This document shows, piece after piece, positions 45,160 to 54,146 of a stretch of 64,000 nt of DNA. The DNA is from Bacteriovoracaceae bacterium (lineage in GTDB: Bacteria; Bdellovibrionota; Bacteriovoracia; Bacteriovoracales; Bacteriovoracaceae): the NCBI GenBank assembly GCA_023701435.1, contig JAMPXB010000005.1, positions 62,001 through 126,000 on the forward strand. The letters are read 5' to 3'. The position numbers and the translations under genes were made by a program. The stretch's first letter is position 1. Each line of letters begins with the position of its first letter. The notes beneath the pieces are model-generated. The model worked only from the letters and a program-made list of their open reading frames with translations. It made no database searches and was not told where the DNA came from.

Positions 45160-45753
45160 TTAAAAACCTCTCTCAACCTTAAAATCAGGATTAAAACGGA
45201 AAGCTTGAATAACGCCTTCACCCTTAATCATTTGAAAACGGCCTTTTTGAGATTCACTATCAGTGGTTAACTTAAGATTTTTAATATTATAAATACGATC
45301 AGCAGTGCCAATTCTCTCGAAAAATATCAAAAACTGCAAAAACGTTCCACGTGCCTTTAAGCTGTATTCTTTTGAAATAAAGTAAGTACTCTTTTCTTCG
45401 CGTCCCGGAGTGAAATTAGCGTCCTTAATGTTCAGGGCAGTAATCTCGTTTTGAAAGAAGGAGAGAATCTGCGTATCATTAGTTTCCGCTGGAAGTTGCT
45501 TTTGAACTGATTCAATGTTTTTTGCAACTTCTTCTACTCTGACTTTGTATTCATCAGTCTTTTTAGAAAATTCCTGAATCTCTTTCATTTTTCTCTGATT
45601 CAGAGCAATTTCATCATCTATGGCAACACCCTCATTTTGAATGCTTTCCAATTGAATGGAATGCTCATCAAAAGTGACATAGGTCCCATAGATTCCATAA
45701 AGCAGAATCAAGATATGGGCATTGGTAATTATTTTATTTATGAGTTCTTTCAT
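45160..45753 (-). CDS. pilO: pilus alignment protein PilO
   Basis: A 197-residue bitopic inner-membrane protein: short cytoplasmic start, one helix (about 10-28), a coiled coil (30-90), then a ferredoxin-like periplasmic domain (FLQFLIFFERIGTADRIYNIKNL). It pairs with PilN. Its ATG overlaps the pilN stop by four bases. Confidence 0.9.
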   Translation of the reverse strand: MKELINKIITNAHILILLYGIYGTYVTFDEHSIQLESIQNEGVAIDDEIALNQRKMKEIQEFSKKTDEYKVRVEEVAKNIESVQKQLPAETNDTQILSFFQNEITALNIKDANFTPGREEKSTYFISKEYSLKARGTFLQFLIFFERIGTADRIYNIKNLKLTTDSESQKGRFQMIKGEGVIQAFRFNPDFKVERGF

Positions 45754-46343
45754 TGGTCAAATCTCGCAATGCTGAAATTAACCTCAAATGTCTCAATACG
45801 TCGCTTATCGCTTTCCCTAACAGTACTATTAGTTCCGGCGATACTGGCATCACGAATAAATACTGAAGAGCGCAGGCTATTTACAAAATTTCCGATACTG
45901 GTATAGTCCAGGGCTTCACCTTTAATCGTCATCTTTTCCTGTTCAATGGACAACTCTTTGATCCACAGCTCATTTGGTATATTTTTGGCGATGTAAAGCA
46001 GGATAGGCGCAGGATTTCTTTTCTCTGAAATGGCTTGTTTAACTGCTGTTAGTTTCTTTCCAAGATTTTCTTCCTGGGCCTTGAGCTCGCGGATTTGTTT
46101 TTCCAAATCCTGAGAATCGGTAACTTTTTTCTTAAGACTAGAGAGTTCCACTTGCTTCGTCTGAATGGCCTGACTGGCGACTTCTCTTTCTTCTTCCCAT
46201 AATGGGACCAGTACGAAATCCGGTATATAAATTAAAATGATCACGACCAGGACCGCTTTAATTTTCATTTGGGTGAAATCAAATCCACCAATATTGGAAA
46301 TATCGACCTGTTTTTTAGCGTTACTGAGGTTAATCTTAATCAT
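45750..46343 (-). CDS. pilN: pilus alignment protein PilN
   Basis: A 197-residue protein starting MIKINLSNAKKQ, the conserved PilN tail that docks in PilM. A membrane helix (about 28-48), a coiled coil (55-105) and a periplasmic domain (ELWIKELSIEQEKMTIKGEALDYTSIGNFVNSL) follow. Directly after pilM (one base gap). Confidence 0.92.
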   Translation of the reverse strand: MIKINLSNAKKQVDISNIGGFDFTQMKIKAVLVVIILIYIPDFVLVPLWEEEREVASQAIQTKQVELSSLKKKVTDSQDLEKQIRELKAQEENLGKKLTAVKQAISEKRNPAPILLYIAKNIPNELWIKELSIEQEKMTIKGEALDYTSIGNFVNSLRSSVFIRDASIAGTNSTVRESDKRRIETFEVNFSIARFDQ

Positions 46344-46344
46344 G

Positions 46345-47439
46345 TTAACCCAACTTCCTCATGGCAAGTCCGAGGACTACCGGTGAGATGGCCGCTAATT
46401 GATCAAGATCCCGATTAATTTTTTGGTCATTTACTTTAATAGCAGAGAAGATATCCAGTCGCTCGACTGGAACACCCGCCACAACTGTTAATTTATCTAT
46501 TAATCCAGGAAGGAGCGAAGAACCACCAGTTACAAAACAATAGCTGACTCTTTCTGCACTTCCCTGGGTAACATAAAAATTGATGTTCTTTCTGACTTCA
46601 GCTACCTGCTGATCAACCTGATAGTTGATGATATTGAGAATTTCTTCCGGCAAATTACCATTGTCATCAGGAGTGGTCTTGAGATCTTCAGCTTCCTCAT
46701 AACTCACTCCCATTTGACGCTGAATTTCTTCGGTTATAAGACCGCCGCCAATAGGAATCTCTTTAGTGAAGATTGGACCACCACGCTTATAAACAACGAT
46801 CTTGGTACTTTGAGCACCGAAGTCTAAGAGAAGCGTGCCCTGTGAATACTCTTCCAGATCATTCCGTACCACTTCTTCAAAAATATTTGAAAGAGCAATA
46901 ACGTTGAGATCAACCAGCTTTACTGTTAATTTGGCTTCATCTTTTAAGAGATCACAAAAAGTATCAACGACATCCAGCTTAGCGGCAGCGACCAAAGCAT
47001 CCTTACCGCCACCTTCGTTTTCTCCCACAATAAAAAAATCTATTTGAGAGTCATCAGCACCGAAGGTTATGTATTGTTCAGCTTCCCACAGAACGTGATC
47101 TTCAATCTCTTCCTTAGTTCCCTCAGGAGTATTGAGACGTTTTGTCATGGTATTAGGTCCAAACAGACCTAAGCATACTGTCTTTGATTTAATATTTGCT
47201 TGTGCCAGAGCTTCCAAAACACCTTCAGCAATTTCTGAAGGCTTTTGCATTTCATCTTCAATGAGTGCAGCTTCTGATAAGGTAAAGACACCAAATTTTT
47301 CTAATTTAATTTTTCCAGGTGAGCCGGAAACTTCACACACTTTTATACTATGAGCTCCAATATCGAGCCCTACGATGCTTCCTGGATTGAGTTTTCCAAA
47401 AAGCTCATCAAATTGTTCTTTTAGAGATGGTCCTGCCAA
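46345..47439 (-). CDS. pilM: pilus assembly ATPase-fold protein PilM
   Basis: A 364-residue actin-like cytoplasmic protein of the pilus alignment complex. It has the phosphate loops VGLDIGAHSIKV near residue 22 and LLDFGAQSTKIVV near 205, and YCFVTGGSSLLPGLID near 305. The start is TTG at 47439, five bases after AGGGA, with no closer ATG. It leads the pilMNOPQ unit from a good promoter. Confidence 0.95.
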   Translation of the reverse strand: MAGPSLKEQFDELFGKLNPGSIVGLDIGAHSIKVCEVSGSPGKIKLEKFGVFTLSEAALIEDEMQKPSEIAEGVLEALAQANIKSKTVCLGLFGPNTMTKRLNTPEGTKEEIEDHVLWEAEQYITFGADDSQIDFFIVGENEGGGKDALVAAAKLDVVDTFCDLLKDEAKLTVKLVDLNVIALSNIFEEVVRNDLEEYSQGTLLLDFGAQSTKIVVYKRGGPIFTKEIPIGGGLITEEIQRQMGVSYEEAEDLKTTPDDNGNLPEEILNIINYQVDQQVAEVRKNINFYVTQGSAERVSYCFVTGGSSLLPGLIDKLTVVAGVPVERLDIFSAIKVNDQKINRDLDQLAAISPVVLGLAMRKLG

Positions 47440-47479
47440 AGTCGTCCCTGTCTTTGATAGAGATAAATAAACTTAATTA

Positions 47480-47509
47480 ATTATAGGCAAAATTCTAATG
47501 AGTTATCAA
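47480..47509 (-). promoter_or_regulatory. pilMNOPQ promoter
   Basis: On the minus strand TTGATA (47509-47504), 18 bases, TATAAT (47485-47480). A strong vegetative match in the 90-base gap between pilD and pilM, giving a leader of about 35 bases. Confidence 0.75.
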
Positions 47510-47529
47510 GGATTTAGTGCCTCACGCCA

Positions 47530-48300
47530 TCAGAACAGCCAGGATTGAATAATCGAAGCGTATTGCGGGAAAAAGATCTGGAAAGCCGCTACCAAGAGAA
47601 TCGATGGACCAAAGGCCATAGGTTTGTCCTTAGTCATCTTATCTAGACCAATGAGTACGAGTCCGACGACTGCCCCTACCAAACAACTTAAAAATATCGT
47701 GAACATGATGCCTGTAGGACCAAAGTATAAACCAAGAATACCATAGAGCTTAATATCCCCGCCGCCCAGACCAACCTGGCCTCGCAACTTGTAAAATATC
47801 CAAGTGACCAACAAAGGAGCACCAAAACCGATCACGCCGCCCAATACCCAAAAAGGCCAGTTGTAATAAAAAATGACATATGAAAGTAAAATCGCCAGCA
47901 GATAGAGATTCAAAGAATCGAGTAATAGGTGATGATCTAGGTCAATCATAAAGTGGCAGATGAAAATACAGGCAATGGAAAAGTAAAAAAAGGAATTCGC
48001 CAAAGCCATGGTCGATAATTCATTAGGCATCAACCAGTAGGCCACTAGTCCGGTAAAAAGCTCAATTAAGGGATAGCGCCAGGATATCCTGGTACCACAG
48101 AAAGCACATTTACCTTTAAGAAAAATGAAACTTAAAAGTGGGATGTTATGATACCACTTCAACTGACCACCGCATTTAGGACAGGCCGATCTTTTTGTCA
48201 CCATGTTCACTTTATTGGGCAAGCGCAGGATCACCACATTTAAAAAGCTGCCAATGAGTAGACCAAAAATGAAAAAGTAGATACCGAAGAAGATTTCCAT
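47530..48300 (-). CDS. pilD: prepilin peptidase PilD
   Basis: Cleaves and N-methylates prepilins at the inner membrane. The 256-residue polytopic protein has the two zinc-type cysteine pairs CPKC and CAFC in the N-terminal loop (about 40-71), the catalytic aspartates in MIDLDHHLLLD (about 120) and LGGGDIKLYGILGLYFG (about 185), and seven or eight hydrophobic segments. Should process the pilin at 50871. Cotranscribed with the ABC genes upstream. Confidence 0.96.
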   Translation of the reverse strand: MEIFFGIYFFIFGLLIGSFLNVVILRLPNKVNMVTKRSACPKCGGQLKWYHNIPLLSFIFLKGKCAFCGTRISWRYPLIELFTGLVAYWLMPNELSTMALANSFFYFSIACIFICHFMIDLDHHLLLDSLNLYLLAILLSYVIFYYNWPFWVLGGVIGFGAPLLVTWIFYKLRGQVGLGGGDIKLYGILGLYFGPTGIMFTIFLSCLVGAVVGLVLIGLDKMTKDKPMAFGPSILLVAAFQIFFPQYASIIQSWLF

Positions 48301-48302
48301 TC

Positions 48303-49073
48303 TTAGTCCAAATTCTTTCTATTGAAGATATAAATGATGGTGCAAAACAAAAACAGGCTATAGGCACTGCCATAGAGGAAGGAATTCATCAGGTAAGAAG
48401 TATCTATTTGCTGATTATAAATCACAAACTCTTTGAGATTTAATTTATAAAAGCCGGGAAGAATAAGGTGATAAAACTCAAGGAGAGCCTTAACCATTGG
48501 TCTTTTCTCTACAAACCCTGTGGCCTGAGTTTCCTTAACCGCATGACCCAGCATCAGAATGACCAGGGAGATGGAAGAGGAAAGAATGGTGTTGCAAAAA
48601 AGTGAAAAGAACACCACCACCAGCAGCAGCAGCATGCATTCCAGAACATTAAAAATAATGGCCATAATAATGGCTTGATTAATTACGCCACCCAAGAGGT
48701 ATGAACAGAGCATGGTCATGGTTGAGAGGATGGCCACATTCACAAGCAGCACACCCATCAATCCAAGAATCTTTCCAGAGATAAAGACCCAACGGGGGAC
48801 GGGGCGGGAAATAACCATATAAACAGTGCGGGAATTAATTTCATTAGGGAGAAGGGTTGCTCCCATAAATAATGAAATGCCCAGTGAGGATAGAGAAAGC
48901 ATGCCCAGACCAAAGTCCAGGGCGACTTTTTCCGGAACTCCAAAAGTAAATTCCGTAGCGACATATGTCACCACCATCAGAGCAATACCAATCACCAAAG
49001 TGATATAAAGAATTCGACTTTTTAGAAGTTCTTTGAATGTGTATTTTGAAATAATCGTTATTTTAGTTAACAT
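48303..49073 (-). CDS. ABC-2-type transporter permease (PilI position)
   Basis: A 256-residue protein with six hydrophobic segments, a cytoplasmic EL-R-LL start (TFKELLKSRILYI) and the ABC-2 permease loop LLPNEINSRTVYMVISRPVPRWVFISGK. Partner of the ATPase three bases upstream. In Myxococcus the genes pilH and pilI, an ABC ATPase and permease, occupy this position between pilA and pilD, so a role in pilus export is likely, although the substrate is unknown. Confidence 0.86.
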   Translation of the reverse strand: MLTKITIISKYTFKELLKSRILYITLVIGIALMVVTYVATEFTFGVPEKVALDFGLGMLSLSSLGISLFMGATLLPNEINSRTVYMVISRPVPRWVFISGKILGLMGVLLVNVAILSTMTMLCSYLLGGVINQAIIMAIIFNVLECMLLLLVVVFFSLFCNTILSSSISLVILMLGHAVKETQATGFVEKRPMVKALLEFYHLILPGFYKLNLKEFVIYNQQIDTSYLMNSFLYGSAYSLFLFCTIIYIFNRKNLD

Positions 49074-49075
49074 TT

Positions 49076-49984
49076 TTAATTCGATTTAATGTGATAAAAA
49101 ATTTCTTCTAAACTTGGTTTAATATGTTCAACCCCGACAATATCAATGTCTTTAGTTACCAGTTCATTAATAAGAAAATTCTTAGCAGTCTCGGGCACCG
49201 TGACCACTTGAAGACCACCGGGAAGTGAATGCTGGTGCTTAATGCGAGTATCTAGTTTAAGAGTATGATCAGCCTTGAATTTGATCGTATACTCTGTTTT
49301 GTCTTCACTCTTAAGAAGCTTATCCACTGTCCCATCATAAACCAGCTGACCTTCTTTCAAGAAAATAACCCGATCACATATTTCTTCGATATCAGGCACA
49401 ATGTGACTGCTAAAAAAAACTGTTTTCCCTTCACGATGAACTTCGACGATAACGTCCTTGAGTTCTTTTCTTCCAATAGGATCGAGTCCAGACAAAGGCT
49501 CATCGAGAATAATCAGTTCTGGCTCGTGCAGGATAGTGGCCAGGAATCCAATCCTTTGCAACATCCCTTTAGAGTAAGTTTTTAGTGGTCTGTTAAGAGC
49601 ATGATCAATTTTAAAGCGGGGTGCCCACTTAGCGATGCCTCGTTGAATATCAACTGCTGTTAATTCGGACAAAGAGCCCATGAAATTTAAGAACTCATGA
49701 CCGCTGAGGTTTTGATAAAAGTAGGGTCTTTCCGGAAGAAAACCAATTTTTTTAAAAATCTCGAAACGCTCTTTCCCCAGATTGGTGAACTCTACAGAGC
49801 CTTCTGTAGGCCGAATAAAATCCATAATGATCTTGAGGGAAGTCGTCTTCCCAGCGCCGTTGGCCCCCAAAAAGCCAACCATTGAACCCTGGGGCACATG
49901 GAAAGAAACATTTTTTAAAGCAACAAAAGGTTGACTGAGAAGCTCTGTCTTAAAAATCTTGGTTACACCATTGAACTCTATCAT
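49076..49984 (-). CDS. ABC transporter ATPase (PilH position)
   Basis: A 302-residue ATPase with Walker A FLGANGAGKTTSLK (about 38), Q-loop near GFLPERPYFYQ, signature YSKGMLQRIGF (about 137), Walker B ELIILDEPLSGLDP (about 158) and H-loop FSSHIV. The C-terminal 80 residues match exporter ATPases of the ABC-2 class. It begins only 12 bases from the divergent gene at 49997, so the two promoters must overlap each other's coding regions. Confidence 0.92.
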   Translation of the reverse strand: MIEFNGVTKIFKTELLSQPFVALKNVSFHVPQGSMVGFLGANGAGKTTSLKIIMDFIRPTEGSVEFTNLGKERFEIFKKIGFLPERPYFYQNLSGHEFLNFMGSLSELTAVDIQRGIAKWAPRFKIDHALNRPLKTYSKGMLQRIGFLATILHEPELIILDEPLSGLDPIGRKELKDVIVEVHREGKTVFFSSHIVPDIEEICDRVIFLKEGQLVYDGTVDKLLKSEDKTEYTIKFKADHTLKLDTRIKHQHSLPGGLQVVTVPETAKNFLINELVTKDIDIVGVEHIKPSLEEIFYHIKSN

Positions 49985-49996
49985 ATACTTAATGTT

Positions 49997-50821
49997 ATGA
50001 TTTTCAGGAAGCTTGGCAAATTAAATCTTGATCGCTCACATTTGTTGATAGTGGGGGCGCTTGGTTTTTTAGCTACCGCACTTATTTTTCACAAAAACTC
50101 TAAACGTCCCGAGATTGTCGTAACCAAACAAGACTCAGCGGTTAATATCAATTCTATTTTCTTGCAAATGTTTGCCACCGGAAACAAGCGCCTGATCGCC
50201 GACCTGCTATGGATACAGACTTTAATTGAATCAGATCTGGAGTTCTATCGTGGGCAGCCACTCAATAACTGGATGTATCTTCGTTTTAAAAGCATCTCCA
50301 TACTCGATCCTCTTTTCTATGAAAATTATCTTTATGGCGGCCAATACCTGTCTATTGTAAAAGATGATCCAGAGGCGGCGGCGCTTATCATGGACAAAGG
50401 GCTTAAATACTATCCCAATGATTACGGTCTAAATTTCAATCAAGCTTTTAACTACTACTTTGAATTAGGAAATAATGAAAAGGGGTTACAGCATTTTGAG
50501 AGAATTAAGGATCATCCGGAAGCACCCTTTTACTTAACCTCATTGATTATTAAACTTAAGCACGAACTGGTAGGGGATAAGAACGTTACTATAACGTTGC
50601 TTAAAGAAACTTACGATAAAACTCGGGACCGGATCCTTCGCAGCAAGCTGGCTTCTGATATTTACGCATTAAAAGCCATGATTGATCTTGAATGCCTTAA
50701 CTCCGGCAAAACTAATTGTGACCAATTGGACGCGGAAGGGAATCCTTATCTCTTTTCTTCGGGAAGCTATAAGGCCAAAAAAATATTTAAGCCATATAAG
50801 ATTTTTAGGCACTCAAAATAA
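49997..50821 (+). CDS. TPR-like membrane protein at the PilG position
   Basis: A 274-residue protein with one membrane helix (about 16-32, LLIVGALGFLATALIF) and a helical, TPR-like domain (YENYLYGGQYLSIVKDDPEAAALIMDKGLKYYPN, LNFNQAFNYYFELGNNEKGLQHFERI). Two cysteines (LECLNSGKTNCDQ) sit near the end. I see no catalytic motif. It lies between pilA and the ABC pair, where Myxococcus has pilG, but on the opposite strand. Whether it is homologous to PilG cannot be told here. ATG 49997 is chosen. An extended frame back to 49931 enters the divergent gene. Confidence 0.75.
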   Translation: MIFRKLGKLNLDRSHLLIVGALGFLATALIFHKNSKRPEIVVTKQDSAVNINSIFLQMFATGNKRLIADLLWIQTLIESDLEFYRGQPLNNWMYLRFKSISILDPLFYENYLYGGQYLSIVKDDPEAAALIMDKGLKYYPNDYGLNFNQAFNYYFELGNNEKGLQHFERIKDHPEAPFYLTSLIIKLKHELVGDKNVTITLLKETYDKTRDRILRSKLASDIYALKAMIDLECLNSGKTNCDQLDAEGNPYLFSSGSYKAKKIFKPYKIFRHSK

Positions 50822-50843
50822 GAAAGCCTTCCCGGAGGAAGGC
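50815..50843 (-). terminator. pilA terminator
   Basis: GCCTTCC, loop, GGAAGGC (50826-50843). On the minus strand it is followed by TTTCTTATTTT. On the plus strand no T tract follows, so it serves pilA although it abuts the end of the plus-strand gene. Confidence 0.85.
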
Positions 50844-50870
50844 CCTTGAATCATGCTGATCAAATACTAA

Positions 50871-51515
50871 TTAGTAACCGTTTCTAACAACTCTGAAGTT
50901 TTTCAGTTGATCAATTGTTAACTGGGAGGCGGTGGTAGTCGCAGTGTTGTCCCCGTCAATTACCCCGGCAGCACCCGCGGTGAAACTCATGTTGGCCTGG
51001 CTGGACTGATCTGCTATCACGGTTGTCGGTAAGAATGTCGTGCTAGTAGCCCGAGCCGAACCAACTCCCTTACCGGCAGTAAAAAAGGTCGTATTGTTGG
51101 CGACAGGATCTGTTGGAACTAATGATGTCATAGATGTCACAGCATTAGTATCGGGACAATCTGTGGCGACATTGGAAAGACCAGAATTCACAGCGGCAGC
51201 GTAAGCAACATCATTAATATTGCTTGCAACGCCAAAACCAATGGCATAGTAACGGTTCGCCACTTCTCTTTGTGGGTTATACCCCATGTAGGCCAAACAG
51301 TTGTGATAAATGTTGTAGTCCGAGAAGAAAGCAGTTTCAGCAGTATAAACTGATGAGAGCTGTAACTTGGCTTCAGACATTTTAGCCTTCGCCTGATACT
51401 TACGAAAGTTAGGGATGGCCACAGCAGAGAGCAGACCAATGATTGCAACTACAACCATCAGCTCGACGAGAGTAAACCCGTCTTGTCGCTTCAGCGACTT
51501 GGTAAAAGTCTTCAT
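50871..51515 (-). CDS. pilA: type IV major pilin PilA
   Basis: A 214-residue prepilin. A short basic leader ends at Gly13, and the mature protein starts FTLVELMVVVAIIGLLSAVAIPNF with the essential Glu at mature position 5. The rest is a globular head with two or more cysteines (HNCLAYMGYNP, VATDCPDTNAV) that may form the D-region disulfide. AAGGAG precedes ATG by five bases. Longer than minor pilins and alone as a unit, so likely the main subunit. Confidence 0.97.
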   Translation of the reverse strand: MKTFTKSLKRQDGFTLVELMVVVAIIGLLSAVAIPNFRKYQAKAKMSEAKLQLSSVYTAETAFFSDYNIYHNCLAYMGYNPQREVANRYYAIGFGVASNINDVAYAAAVNSGLSNVATDCPDTNAVTSMTSLVPTDPVANNTTFFTAGKGVGSARATSTTFLPTTVIADQSSQANMSFTAGAAGVIDGDNTATTTASQLTIDQLKNFRVVRNGY

Positions 51516-51527
51516 CTAATCTCCTTG

Positions 51528-51552
51528 TTTCAAGTCATTAAGAGACTTGAAA
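51528..51552 (-). promoter_or_regulatory. pilA leader hairpin
   Basis: TTTCAAGTC (51528-51536), loop ATTAAGA, GACTTGAAA (51544-51552): a perfect nine-pair inverted repeat ending one base before the pilA Shine-Dalgarno. No T tract follows, so it is not a terminator. It could stabilise the abundant pilin mRNA or control ribosome access. I could not place a convincing promoter in the remaining 215 bases up to pilC. Confidence 0.55.
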
Positions 51553-51767
51553 AATTTAGTGTTAATGCCGCCGAGTTAACCCTGAATATTAAGAATCCAG
51601 AACACTGTTAAGCATCTCTAGTAGTTTATGTTACAATTCCATTTCACTTAATATTAATATAGCAAACAAAATGGCCTATCACTTTTCGGCAACTTATTCC
51701 CGGAAGCTTCTGTCAACTATCTGAGCTTCATCAGGTTTTTCAAAAATTGCCTCTAAAAATTGTCACC

Positions 51768-52988
51768 TTATTCCACTCCGCCTGCGGACATGAAAATCGG
51801 CAGGTACATGGCAATTAAGACAAATCCAATAATCCCCCCCAAAACCACCAGGATAATCGGCTCAATTAATTTGGTGAGGTTACCCACTAACTCTTCCACT
51901 TCATCTTCAAATACGTCTGCAACTTTTACCAACATCTGATCCAGGTTACCGGTAGATTCCCCCACCTTAATCATTTGGGTCACTAGTGGCGGGAAATAGG
52001 TAATACGACTTAGGGGATCGGTAATCGATTTACCTTCAATCACTGCTTTCCGAACCCGGGTCAAATCTTTTGCTATTTGAGTATTGTCCAGTGTCTCAAT
52101 ACAAATCTCCAATGAATCAATAATCGGAACACCCGCCGCCAGCATCGTGGCAAGGGTACGGGTGAAAGCACCCAAATTACCCTTAATTACCAGCATACCA
52201 AAAAGTGGGGCCTTCATAGTGAAGCGGTCCCAGACCTGCTTTCCATCTTTGGTTTTAATGAAATTGATAAAGATCATCGTTGCTGCAACCATTCCGGCTA
52301 TCAAGAGCAATGTATAGTTTTGAAAAAAATTGGAAATATCAATAACGGTCTGAGTGACCCAAGGGATCTCTTGATTTGATTCTTTCAAGATTCCTACAAA
52401 CTGGGGAACTACAAAGGTCATCAAACCAAATATGACCAAAATACCAACAAAGACAACGATTACCGGGTAAGTCAGGGCCGACTTCACTTGTTTTTTTAGC
52501 TTCTCCGCTTTTTCCAGGAACTCGGCGAGCTTATTTAAAATAGAGTCAAGAATACCTGCCGATTCACCCGCCTTAACTAAGGCGCAATAAAGTTTATCAA
52601 AACCCTGCTGCTGAGACATGGCATCGAAGAGAGATTTACCTTCTTCAATTTGCGTTGCAATGCTTTTAATCACACGCTTCAGCACCATGTTCTGTTCTTG
52701 CTTATGGAGGATTTCCATACATTCCAAAATAGGCACACCGGCATTGATCAAAATGGAAAGCTGTCTAGTAAAACGCATCAGCTCAACTCGCCCAAATGGT
52801 CGGGCAAGGCCTTTATCTACCAGGAACTGGCCCAGGTCAGCTTCAAAGAAAGATGGCTCCAGGATCTTGGTCGCACGGATATTTTGACGTCTAAGAACTT
52901 TCTTAGCGTCGCGTACAGTATCGGCTTCGATCGTGTTTTCGACCTTTTTGCCATCCCCTGTAAATCCAATGTACCGATACTTTGCCAT
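51768..52988 (-). CDS. pilC: pilus inner-membrane platform protein PilC
   Basis: A 406-residue GspF-family protein with two repeated T2SSF domains, each with helices (about 175-195 and 220-240, and a terminal helix 380-400), plus the conserved FTRQLSILINAGVPILECMEIL and FTRTLATMLAAGVPIIDSLEI blocks. Docking platform for PilB/PilT. Follows pilT closely. Confidence 0.97.
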   Translation of the reverse strand: MAKYRYIGFTGDGKKVENTIEADTVRDAKKVLRRQNIRATKILEPSFFEADLGQFLVDKGLARPFGRVELMRFTRQLSILINAGVPILECMEILHKQEQNMVLKRVIKSIATQIEEGKSLFDAMSQQQGFDKLYCALVKAGESAGILDSILNKLAEFLEKAEKLKKQVKSALTYPVIVVFVGILVIFGLMTFVVPQFVGILKESNQEIPWVTQTVIDISNFFQNYTLLLIAGMVAATMIFINFIKTKDGKQVWDRFTMKAPLFGMLVIKGNLGAFTRTLATMLAAGVPIIDSLEICIETLDNTQIAKDLTRVRKAVIEGKSITDPLSRITYFPPLVTQMIKVGESTGNLDQMLVKVADVFEDEVEELVGNLTKLIEPIILVVLGGIIGFVLIAMYLPIFMSAGGVE

Positions 52989-52992
52989 AAAA

Positions 52993-54135
52993 TTACTTCA
53001 TTCTCGATTTAGGAGCGTTTAATCCTAACATTCTCGTTAATTCTTCCGGATTGTTCGAATAAGTCATCGCTGTTTCTGGAGTGATGATTCCCGAGTCCAG
53101 ATGTTTTTTAATGTGTTGGTTCATCGTATTCATCCCAGTCTCTTCCTGGCCGATCTGCATTTGAGAATAAATCTGGTGAACTTTGTCTTCACGAATCAGG
53201 TTTCGAATCGCTGGTGTGATTCGTAAAATCTCCTGAACGAGGGCCCGGCCCTTAGGGATCCTTGGTAGTAGCTGCTGCGCGACCACACCTTGAAGCACGA
53301 ACGATAAAAGTGTTCTGATCTGTTCCTGCTGATCATGAGAAAAAACGTTGATAATACGATTAATGGTTTGAATGGTGGAGTTGGTATGGAGGGTTCCAAA
53401 AACCACGTGCCCTGTTTCGGCAATGGTGAGGGCCGCTTCAATTGTTTCCGGATCTCGAAGCTCACCCACCAGAACAATATCCGGATCCTGACGGAGGAGA
53501 GATTTAATCCCTTTACCAAAACTCAGCGTATCAGCTCCAACCTCTCGTTGATTTACCAAAGACAGCTTATGCTGATGCACAAATTCAATCGGATCTTCCA
53601 GCGTGATAATGTGGCTGGGAGAATTAGCATTCAGTTTATCAATGATTGAGGCGAGGGTGGTTGATTTACCGGAACCAGTTGGACCGGTTACCAGGAAGAG
53701 GCCACTGGATACGTTAACCATCTCAAGCAGCACTGGAGGCAAGCCCAGAGCTTCAAAGTCTGGAATCAAACTTGGAATTTGACGAAAAACGGCTGCAACC
53801 GCGCCTTTGGAATAAAACACGTTGGCACGAAAACGGGCCAGGCCTTTAATACCAAATGAGAAATCGAGTTCCAGATTTTTTTCTAAATCTGCCTTCTGCT
53901 TTTCAGTCAGGATCTGGTAAATAAGTCGTTTGGTATCATCAGGAGTCAGACTGCCGACTTTAACCCGGACAATATCACCACTGATACGCATCCCCGGTGC
54001 ACTTCCCACGGTTAAGTGTAAGTCAGAGGCATTGTTGTCCACCATCACTTTAAACAGCTGTTGTATTTGTAAATTACCAATCCCCTGTTCAACGTTGGTT
54101 TTGGTGGTGGTACTGGTATTATCTCCTGCTGCCAT
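52993..54135 (-). CDS. pilT: pilus retraction ATPase PilT
   Basis: A 380-residue hexameric retraction motor. Walker A VTGPTGSGKSTT (about 150), Asp box IITLEDPIEFVH, Walker B DIVLVGELRDPETIEAAL, His box ETGHVVFGTLHTNS, and the AIRNLIRE signature typical of PilT. A serine-rich N-terminal extension of about 20 residues is unremarkable. ATG preceded by AGGAGC. Confidence 0.97.
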   Translation of the reverse strand: MAAGDNTSTTTKTNVEQGIGNLQIQQLFKVMVDNNASDLHLTVGSAPGMRISGDIVRVKVGSLTPDDTKRLIYQILTEKQKADLEKNLELDFSFGIKGLARFRANVFYSKGAVAAVFRQIPSLIPDFEALGLPPVLLEMVNVSSGLFLVTGPTGSGKSTTLASIIDKLNANSPSHIITLEDPIEFVHQHKLSLVNQREVGADTLSFGKGIKSLLRQDPDIVLVGELRDPETIEAALTIAETGHVVFGTLHTNSTIQTINRIINVFSHDQQEQIRTLLSFVLQGVVAQQLLPRIPKGRALVQEILRITPAIRNLIREDKVHQIYSQMQIGQEETGMNTMNQHIKKHLDSGIITPETAMTYSNNPEELTRMLGLNAPKSRMK

Positions 54136-54146
54136 ATATCTTGCTC

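Noticed and set aside
51650-51690. sigma-54-like element upstream of pilA
   Set aside because: GG and GC doublets are present on the minus strand but 11 rather than 10 bases lie between them, so the spacing is wrong.
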